A stretch of 8,397 bases of DNA from Rhodoferax sp. (GTDB lineage: Bacteria; Pseudomonadota; Gammaproteobacteria; Burkholderiales; Burkholderiaceae_C), in assembly GCA_018882485.1 (NCBI GenBank), contig VERU01000090.1:1-8397 (forward strand), read 5' to 3'. The notes under the pieces were generated by a model, which worked only from the letters and a program-made list of their open reading frames with translations, was not told the origin of the DNA and ran no database searches. This document shows positions 1 to 6,092 of this stretch, piece by piece. Position 1 is the first letter of the stretch, and every line of letters begins with the position of its first letter. The translations under genes and the position numbers were made by a program.

Positions 1-1
1 G

Positions 2-235
2 TCTCGTGTCCCGGTGCGGGAAGGCGCCGAGATCGTGGACACCAGCGGCCGTTCGGTGGGTGTCGTAACCAGCGGTGGATTTGGGCCGACCTTGCAGGCG
101 CCGATTGCGATGGGCTATGTGGAAACCGCTCTGTCCAAGGCAGGGACCCCGCTGTCCGCCCTGGTTCGGGGTCAGCCCGTCCCGATGGAAGTGGCCACCA
201 CGCCGTTCGTTCCGCAACGCTACTACCGCGGTTGA
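2..235 (+). CDS. gcvT: Aminomethyltransferase (glycine cleavage system T protein), C-terminal part only
   Basis: This is the last 77 codons of a gene entering from the left edge; the frame is open from base 2 and stops at TGA 233-235. The T protein transfers the methylene group of the H-protein-bound aminomethyl arm to tetrahydrofolate and releases ammonia, in the cytoplasm. The visible part is the C-terminal beta-barrel domain. It has the family pattern VREGAEIVD, then VTSGGFGPTL (substrate-domain turn), then PIAMGYVE, and the typical ending VPMEV..PFVPQRYYRG. The catalytic folate-binding part lies outside the window. gcvT is often followed by gcvH and gcvP, but here the next gene (ggt) is convergent 52 bases away, so gcvT ends its transcription unit. 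A dimethylglycine or sarcosine dehydrogenase C-terminal domain is a weaker alternative. Confidence 0.9.
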   Translation, partial: SRVPVREGAEIVDTSGRSVGVVTSGGFGPTLQAPIAMGYVETALSKAGTPLSALVRGQPVPMEVATTPFVPQRYYRG

Positions 236-287
236 AGCACGACGCCCCCATCCGGCAGAGGCGCCAAGCAGGCGGGCGCCGGCCGAC
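236..287. other. Short convergent gap between gcvT and ggt
   Basis: This 52-base gap separates two convergent genes. It holds an inverted pair of GGCGCC at 260-265 and 275-280 that could form a 6-bp GC-rich stem with a 9-base loop. There is no T-run on either side, so it is not a canonical rho-independent terminator. It may act as a weak bidirectional stop, or termination may be Rho-dependent. Confidence 0.3.
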
Positions 288-2081
288 TCAATGGCCCAGG
301 GCCAGGCCGGTGTTGCGGCGCGGATCGTTGGCGCCGTAGAAACGGTTGCCTCCCACGGGTGTGCCGCCCAGCGTGGGCGCACCGATCAGGATGGCCGACA
401 TCTGATTCGGCGGCTGCGGATTGCCGAACCGGTGCCCCATGCCTTCCAGGATCCTTTGGGTGTCCGGGCTCAGCGCGTGGCGTTCCAGGTTGGTGGGTTC
501 GGGCAGCCATTGCTGGTGAAAGCGTGGCGCATCGACGGCCTCCTGCACGTTCATGCCGTAGTCGATGACGTTGACGAGGGTGTGCAGTACCGCCGTGATG
601 ATGCGGCTGCCGCCAGGTGTGCCGACCACCATCACCGGTTTGCCGTCCTTGGTCACGATGGTCGGGCTCATGGAGGACAGCGGGCGCTTGCCCGGCGCAA
701 TCGCATTCGCCTGTCCCTGCACCAGTCCATAGATGTTGGGCAAACCCACCTTCGCGGTGAAGTCGTCCATCTCGTTGTTCAGCAGCACCCCGGTGCCGGC
801 CGCAGTCAGCCGCGCGCCAAACCATTCATTGAGTGTGTAGGTCACGCTCACGGCGTTGCCATACTGGTCGGCGACGCTGTAATGGGTGGTGTTGTTGCCT
901 TCATGGGGCGCGCTACCAGGCACGATGTCTGTGCTCGCACCCGCGCGGGCCGGGTTGATCACTCCGCGGATCTGCGCCGCATAACCCTTGTCGAGCAGGC
1001 GATCGAGCGGATTCTTCACGAAGTCCGGATCGCCCAGGTAATTGTTGCGGTCCATGTAGGCATGGCGCATCGCCTCGATCTGCACATGCACCGCCTGCGC
1101 CGCACGGAAGCCCCAGTCCTTGAGCGGATACCCTTCGAGGATGTTGAGGATCTCGCAGACGATGGTGCCGCCGCTGCTCGGTGGCGGTGCACTCACCACC
1201 CGGTAACCCCGGTAATCGCACTCCACCGGCTTCATCTCTCGCGTGCTGTACTGGTCGAGATCGGCCTGTGTGATGATGCCCTTGCCGGCCTGGCTGCTGG
1301 TCACGATGGCGGCGCCCACGGGCCCCTGGTAGAACCCCCGGGCGCCCTCCTCGCTGATGCGGCGCAGCGTGTAGGCGAGGTCTTTCTGCACCAGGGTCTG
1401 TCCCACATTGAACGGCTGTCCCCCGTTGAGGAAGATGGCCGCGGTGGCCGGATCCCTGCGGAAGTCGTCGCCGACCACACGCATCAGGTCCACATCGCCC
1501 TGCTCGAGCCGGAAGCCTTCCTCGGCCAGCCGGACAGCCGGCGCGATCAGCTCGGCCCGCTTCATCGTGCCGAACTGGGCCAGTGCCCGTTCGAGCCCGC
1601 TCACCGTGCCGGGTACCCCCACCGCCAGGTGGCTTTTGGTCGACAAACCGGACACCACATGGCCGTCTGGCCCCAGGTACATATGGGGGGTCGCGGCCAG
1701 TGGCGCCTTTTCACGGAAATCGAGAAAAGTCTTGCGCCCATCGGCCAGCTGGATGGTCATGAACCCGCCACCGCCCAGGTTGCCGGCCGCAGGGTAGACC
1801 ACCGCCAGGGCATAGCCCACCGCCACGGCCGCATCGACTGCATTGCCGCCCGCCTTGAGCACATCGACGCCGATGCGGGTCGCCAGGTGCTGCGCGGTGA
1901 CGACCATGCCGTTCTCGGCCGCCACAGGCGCCACCGAGGCCGCATGCGACACACTGAAAAAGGCAGCAGCCAGCCACGAACCCAGCGCCACGCGCAAAGG
2001 CCGTCCGGCCGACCGACCCGGGTGCCACAGGACAGTGGCCGTGTGGCGCAGCGCGCGGATGGGGACGAGGAAGTCCGACAT
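288..2081 (-). CDS. ggt: Gamma-glutamyltransferase (glutathione hydrolase) proenzyme, exported
   Basis: A complete 597-residue enzyme that removes the gamma-glutamyl group from glutathione and related compounds and passes it to water or an amino acid, normally in the periplasm. The precursor cuts itself into two subunits. The new N-terminal nucleophile is Thr398, in NNTTHYSV. Other family residues are in register with the E. coli enzyme: Arg123 (DFREKAP), Asn418, Asp440, Ser469-Ser470 (PLSSMSP) and the oxyanion glycines 490-491 (TPGGSR). Glu437 stands where E. coli has Gln, as in several other GGTs. The lid-loop region (residues about 444-460) is present, and Asp440 favours GGT over cephalosporin acylase. 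An N-terminal hydrophobic stretch ending SVSHA|AS (cleavage near residue 47) looks like a signal peptide, with a rather long n-region. I chose ATG 2081 because AGGA lies 10 bases upstream. A TTG at 2126 lengthens the frame by 15 residues and an internal TTG at residue 29 would give a short signal peptide; neither has a clear ribosome site. Confidence 0.95.
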   Translation of the reverse strand: MSDFLVPIRALRHTATVLWHPGRSAGRPLRVALGSWLAAAFFSVSHAASVAPVAAENGMVVTAQHLATRIGVDVLKAGGNAVDAAVAVGYALAVVYPAAGNLGGGGFMTIQLADGRKTFLDFREKAPLAATPHMYLGPDGHVVSGLSTKSHLAVGVPGTVSGLERALAQFGTMKRAELIAPAVRLAEEGFRLEQGDVDLMRVVGDDFRRDPATAAIFLNGGQPFNVGQTLVQKDLAYTLRRISEEGARGFYQGPVGAAIVTSSQAGKGIITQADLDQYSTREMKPVECDYRGYRVVSAPPPSSGGTIVCEILNILEGYPLKDWGFRAAQAVHVQIEAMRHAYMDRNNYLGDPDFVKNPLDRLLDKGYAAQIRGVINPARAGASTDIVPGSAPHEGNNTTHYSVADQYGNAVSVTYTLNEWFGARLTAAGTGVLLNNEMDDFTAKVGLPNIYGLVQGQANAIAPGKRPLSSMSPTIVTKDGKPVMVVGTPGGSRIITAVLHTLVNVIDYGMNVQEAVDAPRFHQQWLPEPTNLERHALSPDTQRILEGMGHRFGNPQPPNQMSAILIGAPTLGGTPVGGNRFYGANDPRRNTGLALGH

Positions 2082-2096
2082 TTTCGGGGTGTCCTG

Positions 2097-2127
2097 GTTG
2101 TCGGCGTATCCCGGGCGTATCGACAAC
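2097..2127. repeat. Inverted repeat in the ggt leader (GTTGTCG-N17-CGACAAC)
   Basis: Two perfect 7-base arms, GTTGTCG at 2097-2103 and CGACAAC at 2121-2127, lie 24 bases apart start to start, 16 to 46 bases upstream of the ggt ATG. Between them are two GCGTAT copies (2104-2109 and 2115-2120) and a CCCGGG palindrome at 2110-2115. It could be a dimeric repressor site or an RNA hairpin just ahead of the ribosome site. Function is inferred from position only. Confidence 0.4.
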
Positions 2128-2144
2128 GCCGGAGCCGAGCTGGG

Positions 2145-2174
2145 TTGGCATCAACCCCGAGTTTGACATCAACC
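2145..2174. repeat. Tandem 12-base repeat upstream of ggt (TTGRCATCAACC twice)
   Basis: TTGGCATCAACC at 2145-2156 and TTGACATCAACC at 2163-2174 match at 11 of 12 bases and start 18 bases apart. The first copy also sits in a perfect hairpin, GGGTTG-GCAT-CAACCC (2142-2157). They lie 64 to 93 bases upstream of the ggt start, where a regulator could bind. I could not place a convincing -35/-10 pair for ggt on the minus strand. Confidence 0.35.
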
Positions 2175-2254
2175 GGGACGGATTCCCATGTGTCGGTGTG
2201 GCGCCGCCTCGATTCCGGAGGCTGCTCACGATTCGCGGGTCATTGGCGCGCGGG

Positions 2255-2995
2255 TCACCGTTCGGCTGCCATCATCCGTTGAGTGAGAGAGGCCTCGGAC
2301 AGGGCGTCCTGCAGCGGCCTGCCGGCGGCATAGGCGGATAGGGCTGCCGGGCGTTCGACACCCTGCACCCCGCGCCGACAGGGTTCGGGTTGACCCAGCA
2401 CCATGGACACCGGGATGCGCTCTGCGTAGATCGGCAGGGCGAGATCTTGCTCATCATCCGCCACGCCGCGGGCACGAATCTTGGCCGAAGCCTGTTCGAT
2501 GTCCATGGCGATCACCGCCGTTGCCTTGATCTCCTGCGCGGTAGCCGGCCGCAGTCCGGCTGTGCGCTGCGGGTACAGCCGATCGACCATCATCACCAGA
2601 GCGCGCTCCTTCTCCACCGGATCATCGACCAGCCGGGCCTTGCCGAAGGCCATCACCGAACGGTAATCGGCCGAGTGGTTGAAGCCCGACCGCGCCAGCA
2701 CCAGCGAGTCGAGGTGGGTGACGGTCAGGCAGGCCGGCTCACCATGGGCCAGGTTGCGCAACATGCGACTGGCGCTGCTGCCATGCCAGAACAGCCGACG
2801 GCCCTCACGCCAGAAAAAAGTGGGGGTGCAGAAGGGCTGTCCGTCGATCACATAGGACACATGGCACAACATCGCTGCATCCAGCAGCGCATGAACCGTG
2901 TCGTGGTCGTAAAAGCCCCGGTCGTGCAGTCGTTTGACTTGATTGCGTCCGGAGACCGGGTAGCCGGCGGAATCGATGCTGGAGGTGTCGGACAT
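2255..2995 (-). CDS. Pyridoxamine 5'-phosphate oxidase family protein (FMN-binding split barrel)
   Basis: A 246-residue cytoplasmic protein resembling the flavin-nucleotide-binding branch of the pyridoxamine-phosphate-oxidase superfamily. The order of motifs fits: NQVKRL..RGFYD (residues 18-30), ALLDAAMLCHVSYVIDGQPF (37-56), FWHGSSASRMLRNL (69-82, expected phosphate/FMN contacts), LTVTHLDSLVLARSGFNHSADYRSV (90-114), then DLALPIYAERIPVSM (184-198). About 45 C-terminal residues after the barrel are low-complexity and unassigned. The physiological substrate of this branch is not known; it is not the classical PdxH. ATG 2995 is the chosen start, although the bases before it (CACCCTGCACCC) show no Shine-Dalgarno sequence; GGAGG is 22 bases away. 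It diverges from a MocR-type regulator whose relatives respond to B6 vitamers or PLP adducts, which suggests a link to PLP metabolism. ggt follows on the same strand 173 bases further on and seems to be a separate unit. Confidence 0.85.
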   Translation of the reverse strand: MSDTSSIDSAGYPVSGRNQVKRLHDRGFYDHDTVHALLDAAMLCHVSYVIDGQPFCTPTFFWREGRRLFWHGSSASRMLRNLAHGEPACLTVTHLDSLVLARSGFNHSADYRSVMAFGKARLVDDPVEKERALVMMVDRLYPQRTAGLRPATAQEIKATAVIAMDIEQASAKIRARGVADDEQDLALPIYAERIPVSMVLGQPEPCRRGVQGVERPAALSAYAAGRPLQDALSEASLTQRMMAAER

Positions 2996-3010
2996 GGGTG
3001 CAGGGTGGTT

Positions 3011-3039
3011 GTGACAATGCCTCCATCTTGCGGTCTAAC
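3011..3039 (+). promoter_or_regulatory. Predicted sigma-70 promoter of the MocR-type regulator gene
   Basis: A -35-like GTGACA (3011-3016, 5 of 6 to consensus) is followed after exactly 17 bases by a -10-like TCTAAC (3034-3039, 4 of 6). Transcription would start near 3046, leaving about 40 bases of leader before TTG 3085. The -10 box overlaps the first AACTGG element at 3037, as expected for self-repression. This is a prediction by eye. Confidence 0.45.
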
Positions 3040-3086
3040 TGGTTTTTCGGGAAGATCCAGTTTTCCAAAAATTGTCCATACCAGTT
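3037..3086. promoter_or_regulatory. Candidate MocR operator: three copies of AACTGG/CCAGTT
   Basis: The hexamer AACTGG occurs at 3037-3042 (plus strand). Its complement CCAGTT occurs at 3057-3062 and 3081-3086. The outer pair extends to a 7-base inverted repeat, AACTGGT...ACCAGTT (3037-3043 and 3080-3086). The two CCAGTT copies are direct repeats 24 bases apart. Paired direct repeats plus an inverted copy are typical of sites bound by dimeric MocR regulators; the third copy also contains ATACCA, reminiscent of the GabR site. The element lies between the divergent genes, overlaps the predicted -10 box and reaches the proposed start codon. Confidence 0.5.
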
Positions 3087-4536
3087 GAAGAGCATCCGAA
3101 CCGGGACCCGTCATCGCGTCTACGGGCTGATCCGCACACAGATCGAGGCCGGCATCCTGCTTCCCGGCCAAAGGCTGCCATCCACCCGCGCACTGGCCGC
3201 CGAGCTGGGTGTATCCCGAAGCACCGTGGTGGTGATGTACGAGCAGCTGGCAGCCGAGGGATACATCGAAACCGCGGCGGGTGCCCGGGCACGGATTGCG
3301 TCCGGACTCCAGGCGTACCCGGCTCACCCGCAGGCGGTCGCCCCCGAACCGACGGCAGCGGTACCCCCACTGTCCCGCTACGGGCAACGGATCCGGAGTC
3401 TTGCCACCCCCGGGCAGCCGGCTCCCGATCCCGGGCACATCAATTTTCTGTATGGCGCGATCGCCGACAACGACTTTCCAAAGCTGGCCTGGCGCAGCTT
3501 GTACAACCGCGCCCTGACCCGCCGGCAGCACGATCTGTACTACGGGTGCAGCGAAGGTGACATCCAGCTGAGGGAAGCGCTGCAGGGCTATCTCCTGAGA
3601 GCGCGCGGCCTGCAATGCACCGCCGAACAAATCCTCATTGTCAATGGCACCCAGCAGGCGCTCGAACTCTGCGCCAAGGTGCTGCTGGACCCCGGCCGCG
3701 GCGTGATCATGGAGGAGCCCTGCTACCTGATGGCACGCCGCACCTTCGAATCGGTCGGTGCCCACATCCTGGCAACCCCGGTGGACGATCAGGGACTGGT
3801 CGTCTCCGCAATCCCGCGACGGCATGTGACCCTGGCCTACGTCACACCCTCGCATCAATATCCCCTGGGATCGGTGATGTCGATCGGCCGCCGCCAGGCC
3901 CTGCTGGCCTGGGCGCAACGCCATCGCTCCTGGATCATCGAAGACGACTATGACAGCGAATTCCGGTACGGTCTGCGTCCGGTCGATCCCTTGCAGTCGC
4001 TGGACAGCAGCGGCCGCGTGATCTATGTCGGCACCTTCTCCAAAACACTCTCGCCGCAGCTGCGGCTGGCCTACCTGGTGCTGCCGCCAGCCATCGTGCC
4101 GACGTTTCGCCATGCCAAGCAATTCGCAGATCGCCATTCCCCCCTGCTGGAACAGAGGGTGCTGGCGGAGCTGATCCGCAGCGGCGTCTACGAGCGCCAT
4201 CTGCGACGGCTGAAGCGTGACAACGAACGTCGCAGGAGTACGCTGGTCGCAGCGATTTCGGCTCATCTGGGAACCCGCGCCCAGGTCGAGGGCACCGACT
4301 CGGGGCTTCACGTCATTGTGTGGATCCGGGATGTTCCCGTTGCTCAGGAGCAGCGCCTCGTCAGTCGGGCCAGGGAACGAGGCGTCGGAATCTGGCCCGT
4401 CTCACCGCTCTATGCGGAGGGTGCGCGATTTCGCCTGAAGCAGTGTGCCGGTTTCGTGGTGGGGTACGCGAGCCTGAAGATCGCCGACATCCAGCAAGGT
4501 GTGAGGCTGCTGGCGGATGCGCTGGGCGCAGACTGA
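3085..4536 (+). CDS. MocR/PdxR-type transcriptional regulator (GntR wHTH fused to aminotransferase-like domain)
   Basis: A 483-residue regulator with an N-terminal GntR winged helix (about residues 8-70, with PSTRALAAELGVSRSTVVVMYEQLAAEGY as the recognition region) joined by a linker to a fold-type-I aminotransferase-like domain (about 105-480). The PLP lysine is Lys320 in GTFSKTLSP. Asp287 and Tyr289, in EDDYDSEF, occupy the cofactor-binding positions known from GabR, and Arg450 (RFRLKQ) is a likely carboxylate-binding residue. Members bind PLP or its amino-acid adducts and control neighbouring genes. The neighbour here is a divergent PNPOx-family gene, which suggests autoregulation plus control of that gene. 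The exact family name (PdxR or other) cannot be settled by eye. The start is uncertain: no ATG fits, and the frame is open back to GTG 2998 (512 residues). I chose TTG 3085 because it keeps the whole winged helix, gives a usual length, and lies downstream of the predicted promoter; it has no visible Shine-Dalgarno sequence. GTG 2998 has GGAGG 12 bases upstream but would put the operator inside the gene. Confidence 0.85.
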   Translation: MKSIRTGTRHRVYGLIRTQIEAGILLPGQRLPSTRALAAELGVSRSTVVVMYEQLAAEGYIETAAGARARIASGLQAYPAHPQAVAPEPTAAVPPLSRYGQRIRSLATPGQPAPDPGHINFLYGAIADNDFPKLAWRSLYNRALTRRQHDLYYGCSEGDIQLREALQGYLLRARGLQCTAEQILIVNGTQQALELCAKVLLDPGRGVIMEEPCYLMARRTFESVGAHILATPVDDQGLVVSAIPRRHVTLAYVTPSHQYPLGSVMSIGRRQALLAWAQRHRSWIIEDDYDSEFRYGLRPVDPLQSLDSSGRVIYVGTFSKTLSPQLRLAYLVLPPAIVPTFRHAKQFADRHSPLLEQRVLAELIRSGVYERHLRRLKRDNERRRSTLVAAISAHLGTRAQVEGTDSGLHVIVWIRDVPVAQEQRLVSRARERGVGIWPVSPLYAEGARFRLKQCAGFVVGYASLKIADIQQGVRLLADALGAD

Positions 4537-4604
4537 TTGCGGCCCGGTCAACCGGAATCCGACCCTGGATGTGAGAATCCCGTTCATCCTGGGAGGACTT
4601 GTCT

Positions 4605-4694
4605 TGGCGGAGCAGGCGGGATTCGAACCCGCGGTGGGTTTTACCCCACGCACGCTTTCCAGGCGTGTGACTTAAACCACTCATCCACCGCTCC
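4605..4694 (-). tRNA. tRNA-Ser (anticodon GGA)
   Basis: On the minus strand the sequence folds as a class II tRNA. The acceptor GGAGCGG (4694 downward) pairs with CTGCTCC with one G-T wobble. There is a short D stem, then the anticodon stem CACGC/GCGTG around loop CTGGAAA, with anticodon GGA at 4660-4658. A long variable arm has stem GTGGG/CCCAC, and the T arm is GCGGG-TTCGAAT-CCCGC. The discriminator G is followed by an encoded CCA (4607-4605). It reads serine codons UCC and UCU. It lies between the end of the MocR gene and the livJ terminator, transcribed with livJ but separated from it by that terminator. Confidence 0.96.
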
Positions 4695-4704
4695 AGCGTC
4701 CGGC

Positions 4705-4710
4705 ATTCTA
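4705..4710 (-). promoter_or_regulatory. Likely -10 box of the tRNA-Ser gene
   Basis: On the minus strand, TAGAAT (5 of 6 to TATAAT) ends 10 bases before the mature tRNA 5' end, a suitable distance for a start close to the tRNA. No good -35 hexamer is seen 16-18 bases further upstream. The livJ terminator lies just beyond, so the tRNA needs its own promoter. Confidence 0.45.
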
Positions 4711-4762
4711 GCCGAGGCCATCCCCGTCCCTGGCGCCGGACACCGGGCGCTGTCATCGCTGC

Positions 4763-4790
4763 AAAAAAAGGCCACCCGAGGGTGGCCTTT
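4763..4790 (-). terminator. Rho-independent terminator of livJ
   Basis: On the minus strand, 21 bases past the livJ stop, AAAGGCCACC and GGTGGCCTTT form a 10-bp stem around a 4-base loop, followed by a run of seven T. On the plus strand the hairpin lacks a T-run, so it acts in the livJ direction. Confidence 0.9.
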
Positions 4791-4811
4791 GCGCGTACCG
4801 CAGAAGATCGA

Positions 4812-5942
4812 TCAGTTCAGGGCGATCTTCTTGTCGCCCTTGTAGGTGTAGAGCGTCATGGCGGGGTTCTTCAGTTCGCCGTTGGACTCGAACTGCACGT
4901 TGGTGGTGATGCCCTTGTAGTTGGTTTCGGCCAGCTTGGGCATGTACACCTTGGGGTCGGTGCTGTTGGCACGCTTCATGGCGTCCACCAGCACGTGCAC
5001 GGCGTCATAGGTGTAGGGGCTGTACACCTGGAACTGGCCGGGATACTTGGCGTCGTAGCGCGCCTTCCAGGCCTTGCCGCCGGGCATCTTGTCGAGCGAG
5101 GCACCGCCTTCGGCGCAGATCACGTTGTCCAGCGTCTTGGCACCGGCAGACTGCTTGATCAGGTCCATGGTGCAGATGCCGTCACCACCAAAGTACTTGA
5201 CATTGGTCAGACCAAGCTGCTCCATCTGGCGCAGCATCGGGCCGGCCTGGGGGTCCATGCCGCCGAAGAACACGCCATCGGGGTTCTTGGACTTGATGGC
5301 GGTCAGGATGGACATGAAGTCCACCGACTTGTCGGTGGTGAACTGCTCGTCCACGATCTGGATGCCCTTGGCCTTGGCGGTGCTCTTGAACACATCCGCC
5401 ACGCCCTGGCCGTAGGCCGTGCGGTCGTCGATCACGGCGATGCGCTTGAGCTTGAGCGCGTCAGCGGCGTAGAAGGCCAGACCGGCGCCCAGCGCGTTGT
5501 CGTTGGCCAGCAGGCGCCAGGTGGTCTTGTAGCCGGGCTTGGTCAGGTTGGGGTTGGTGGCGGACGGGGTGATGTGCGGAATGCCGCAATCGTTGTACAG
5601 CTTCGACGCCGGGATGGTGGTGCCGGAGTTCAGGTGACCGACGATGCCGTTGACCTTGGCATCGCACAGCTTCTGGGCCACGGCAGCGCCCTGCTTGGGA
5701 TCGGCCGCGTCGTCTTCGGCGACCAGCTCAAGGCGAACCTTCTTGCCACCGATGGTGACACCGGCAGCGTTGAGGTCGTCAACCGCCATGCGGGCGCCGT
5801 TCTCGTTGTCCTTGCCATAGGCAGCCTGCGGGCCCGACACCGGGGCGACATGGCCGATCTTGACGACCATGTCTTGTGCCAGGGCAACCCCTGCGGCAGC
5901 CGTCAGGGCAGCGACCACCGTGGCTTTCAACTTCATCTGCAT
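4812..5942 (-). CDS. livJ: Branched-chain amino-acid ABC transporter, periplasmic substrate-binding protein (LivJ/LivK family)
   Basis: A 376-residue type I periplasmic binding protein, likely to capture leucine, isoleucine, valine or a related amino acid for an ABC importer. A signal peptide, MQMKLK followed by a hydrophobic core, ends at ALA|QD (cleavage after residue 22). The two-lobe family features are visible: IGHVAPVSGPQAAYGKDNENG (29-49), then GHLNSGTTIPAS (102-113), the ligand-binding loop of lobe 1, then RTAYGQG (174-180) and SPYTYDAV (308-315) near the cleft. Cys93 and Cys119 could form the lobe-1 disulfide seen in LivJ. Start ATG 5942 is favoured over the ATG two codons later because GGAG (5952-5949) lies 6 bases before it. 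No permease or ATPase genes (livHMGF) flank it, so it is either an orphan binding protein serving a distant transporter or a distinct paralogue. Exact specificity cannot be read from the sequence. A strong terminator follows. Confidence 0.93.
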   Translation of the reverse strand: MQMKLKATVVAALTAAAGVALAQDMVVKIGHVAPVSGPQAAYGKDNENGARMAVDDLNAAGVTIGGKKVRLELVAEDDAADPKQGAAVAQKLCDAKVNGIVGHLNSGTTIPASKLYNDCGIPHITPSATNPNLTKPGYKTTWRLLANDNALGAGLAFYAADALKLKRIAVIDDRTAYGQGVADVFKSTAKAKGIQIVDEQFTTDKSVDFMSILTAIKSKNPDGVFFGGMDPQAGPMLRQMEQLGLTNVKYFGGDGICTMDLIKQSAGAKTLDNVICAEGGASLDKMPGGKAWKARYDAKYPGQFQVYSPYTYDAVHVLVDAMKRANSTDPKVYMPKLAETNYKGITTNVQFESNGELKNPAMTLYTYKGDKKIALN

Positions 5943-6092
5943 AAATCACTCCAGGTTAAAAATGTGAGAGGTGTTTCTCCACCCCGATACGTTATCGCAA
6001 TTTTCGGGCCGCAGACCTAGGGAAGTTACCAAGCGCCCCCACCGGATGGGGAAATGACCGGGACCACCCGACCCGCGCCGCCCCGGCCGGGG
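5943..6092 (-). promoter_or_regulatory. holC-livJ intergenic region with palindromes
   Basis: This 150-base gap must hold the livJ promoter, but I found no convincing -35/-10 pair. It holds a small palindrome CGATA-CGT-TATCG (5985-5997), 43 bases before the livJ start, a possible operator. Next to the holC stop are a 12-base GC palindrome CCCCGGCCGGGG (6081-6092) and a hairpin CCCCA-CCGGA-TGGGG (6037-6051). Neither GC hairpin has a T-run on the minus strand, so any termination after holC is non-canonical or Rho-dependent. Confidence 0.35.

Noticed and set aside
75..2282. Very long plus-strand open frame (735 codons) opposite ggt
   Set aside because: It is antisense to a clearly recognised enzyme with all catalytic residues; its translation is rich in His/Arg/Ala with no family pattern, as expected from codon bias in GC-rich DNA.
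2848..4311. Long minus-strand open frame (487 codons) opposite the MocR regulator
   Set aside because: Antisense shadow of a recognised GntR-aminotransferase gene; low-complexity translation with no domain.
4544..4555. Small inverted repeat CCGGTCAACCGG after the MocR gene as a terminator
   Set aside because: The stem is only 5 bp with a 2-base loop and there is no T-run in either direction.
4605..4694. tRNA-Ser as an attachment site for an integrated element
   Set aside because: There is no integrase nearby, no repeat of the tRNA 3' end in the window, and the flanks are ordinary chromosomal genes.
4361..4756. Open frames crossing the tRNA-Ser gene
   Set aside because: They run through a well-folded tRNA and have no protein pattern.
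4782..6020. Plus-strand open frame (412 codons) opposite livJ
   Set aside because: Mirror of the livJ coding frame; it also starts inside the livJ terminator, so it is not a gene.
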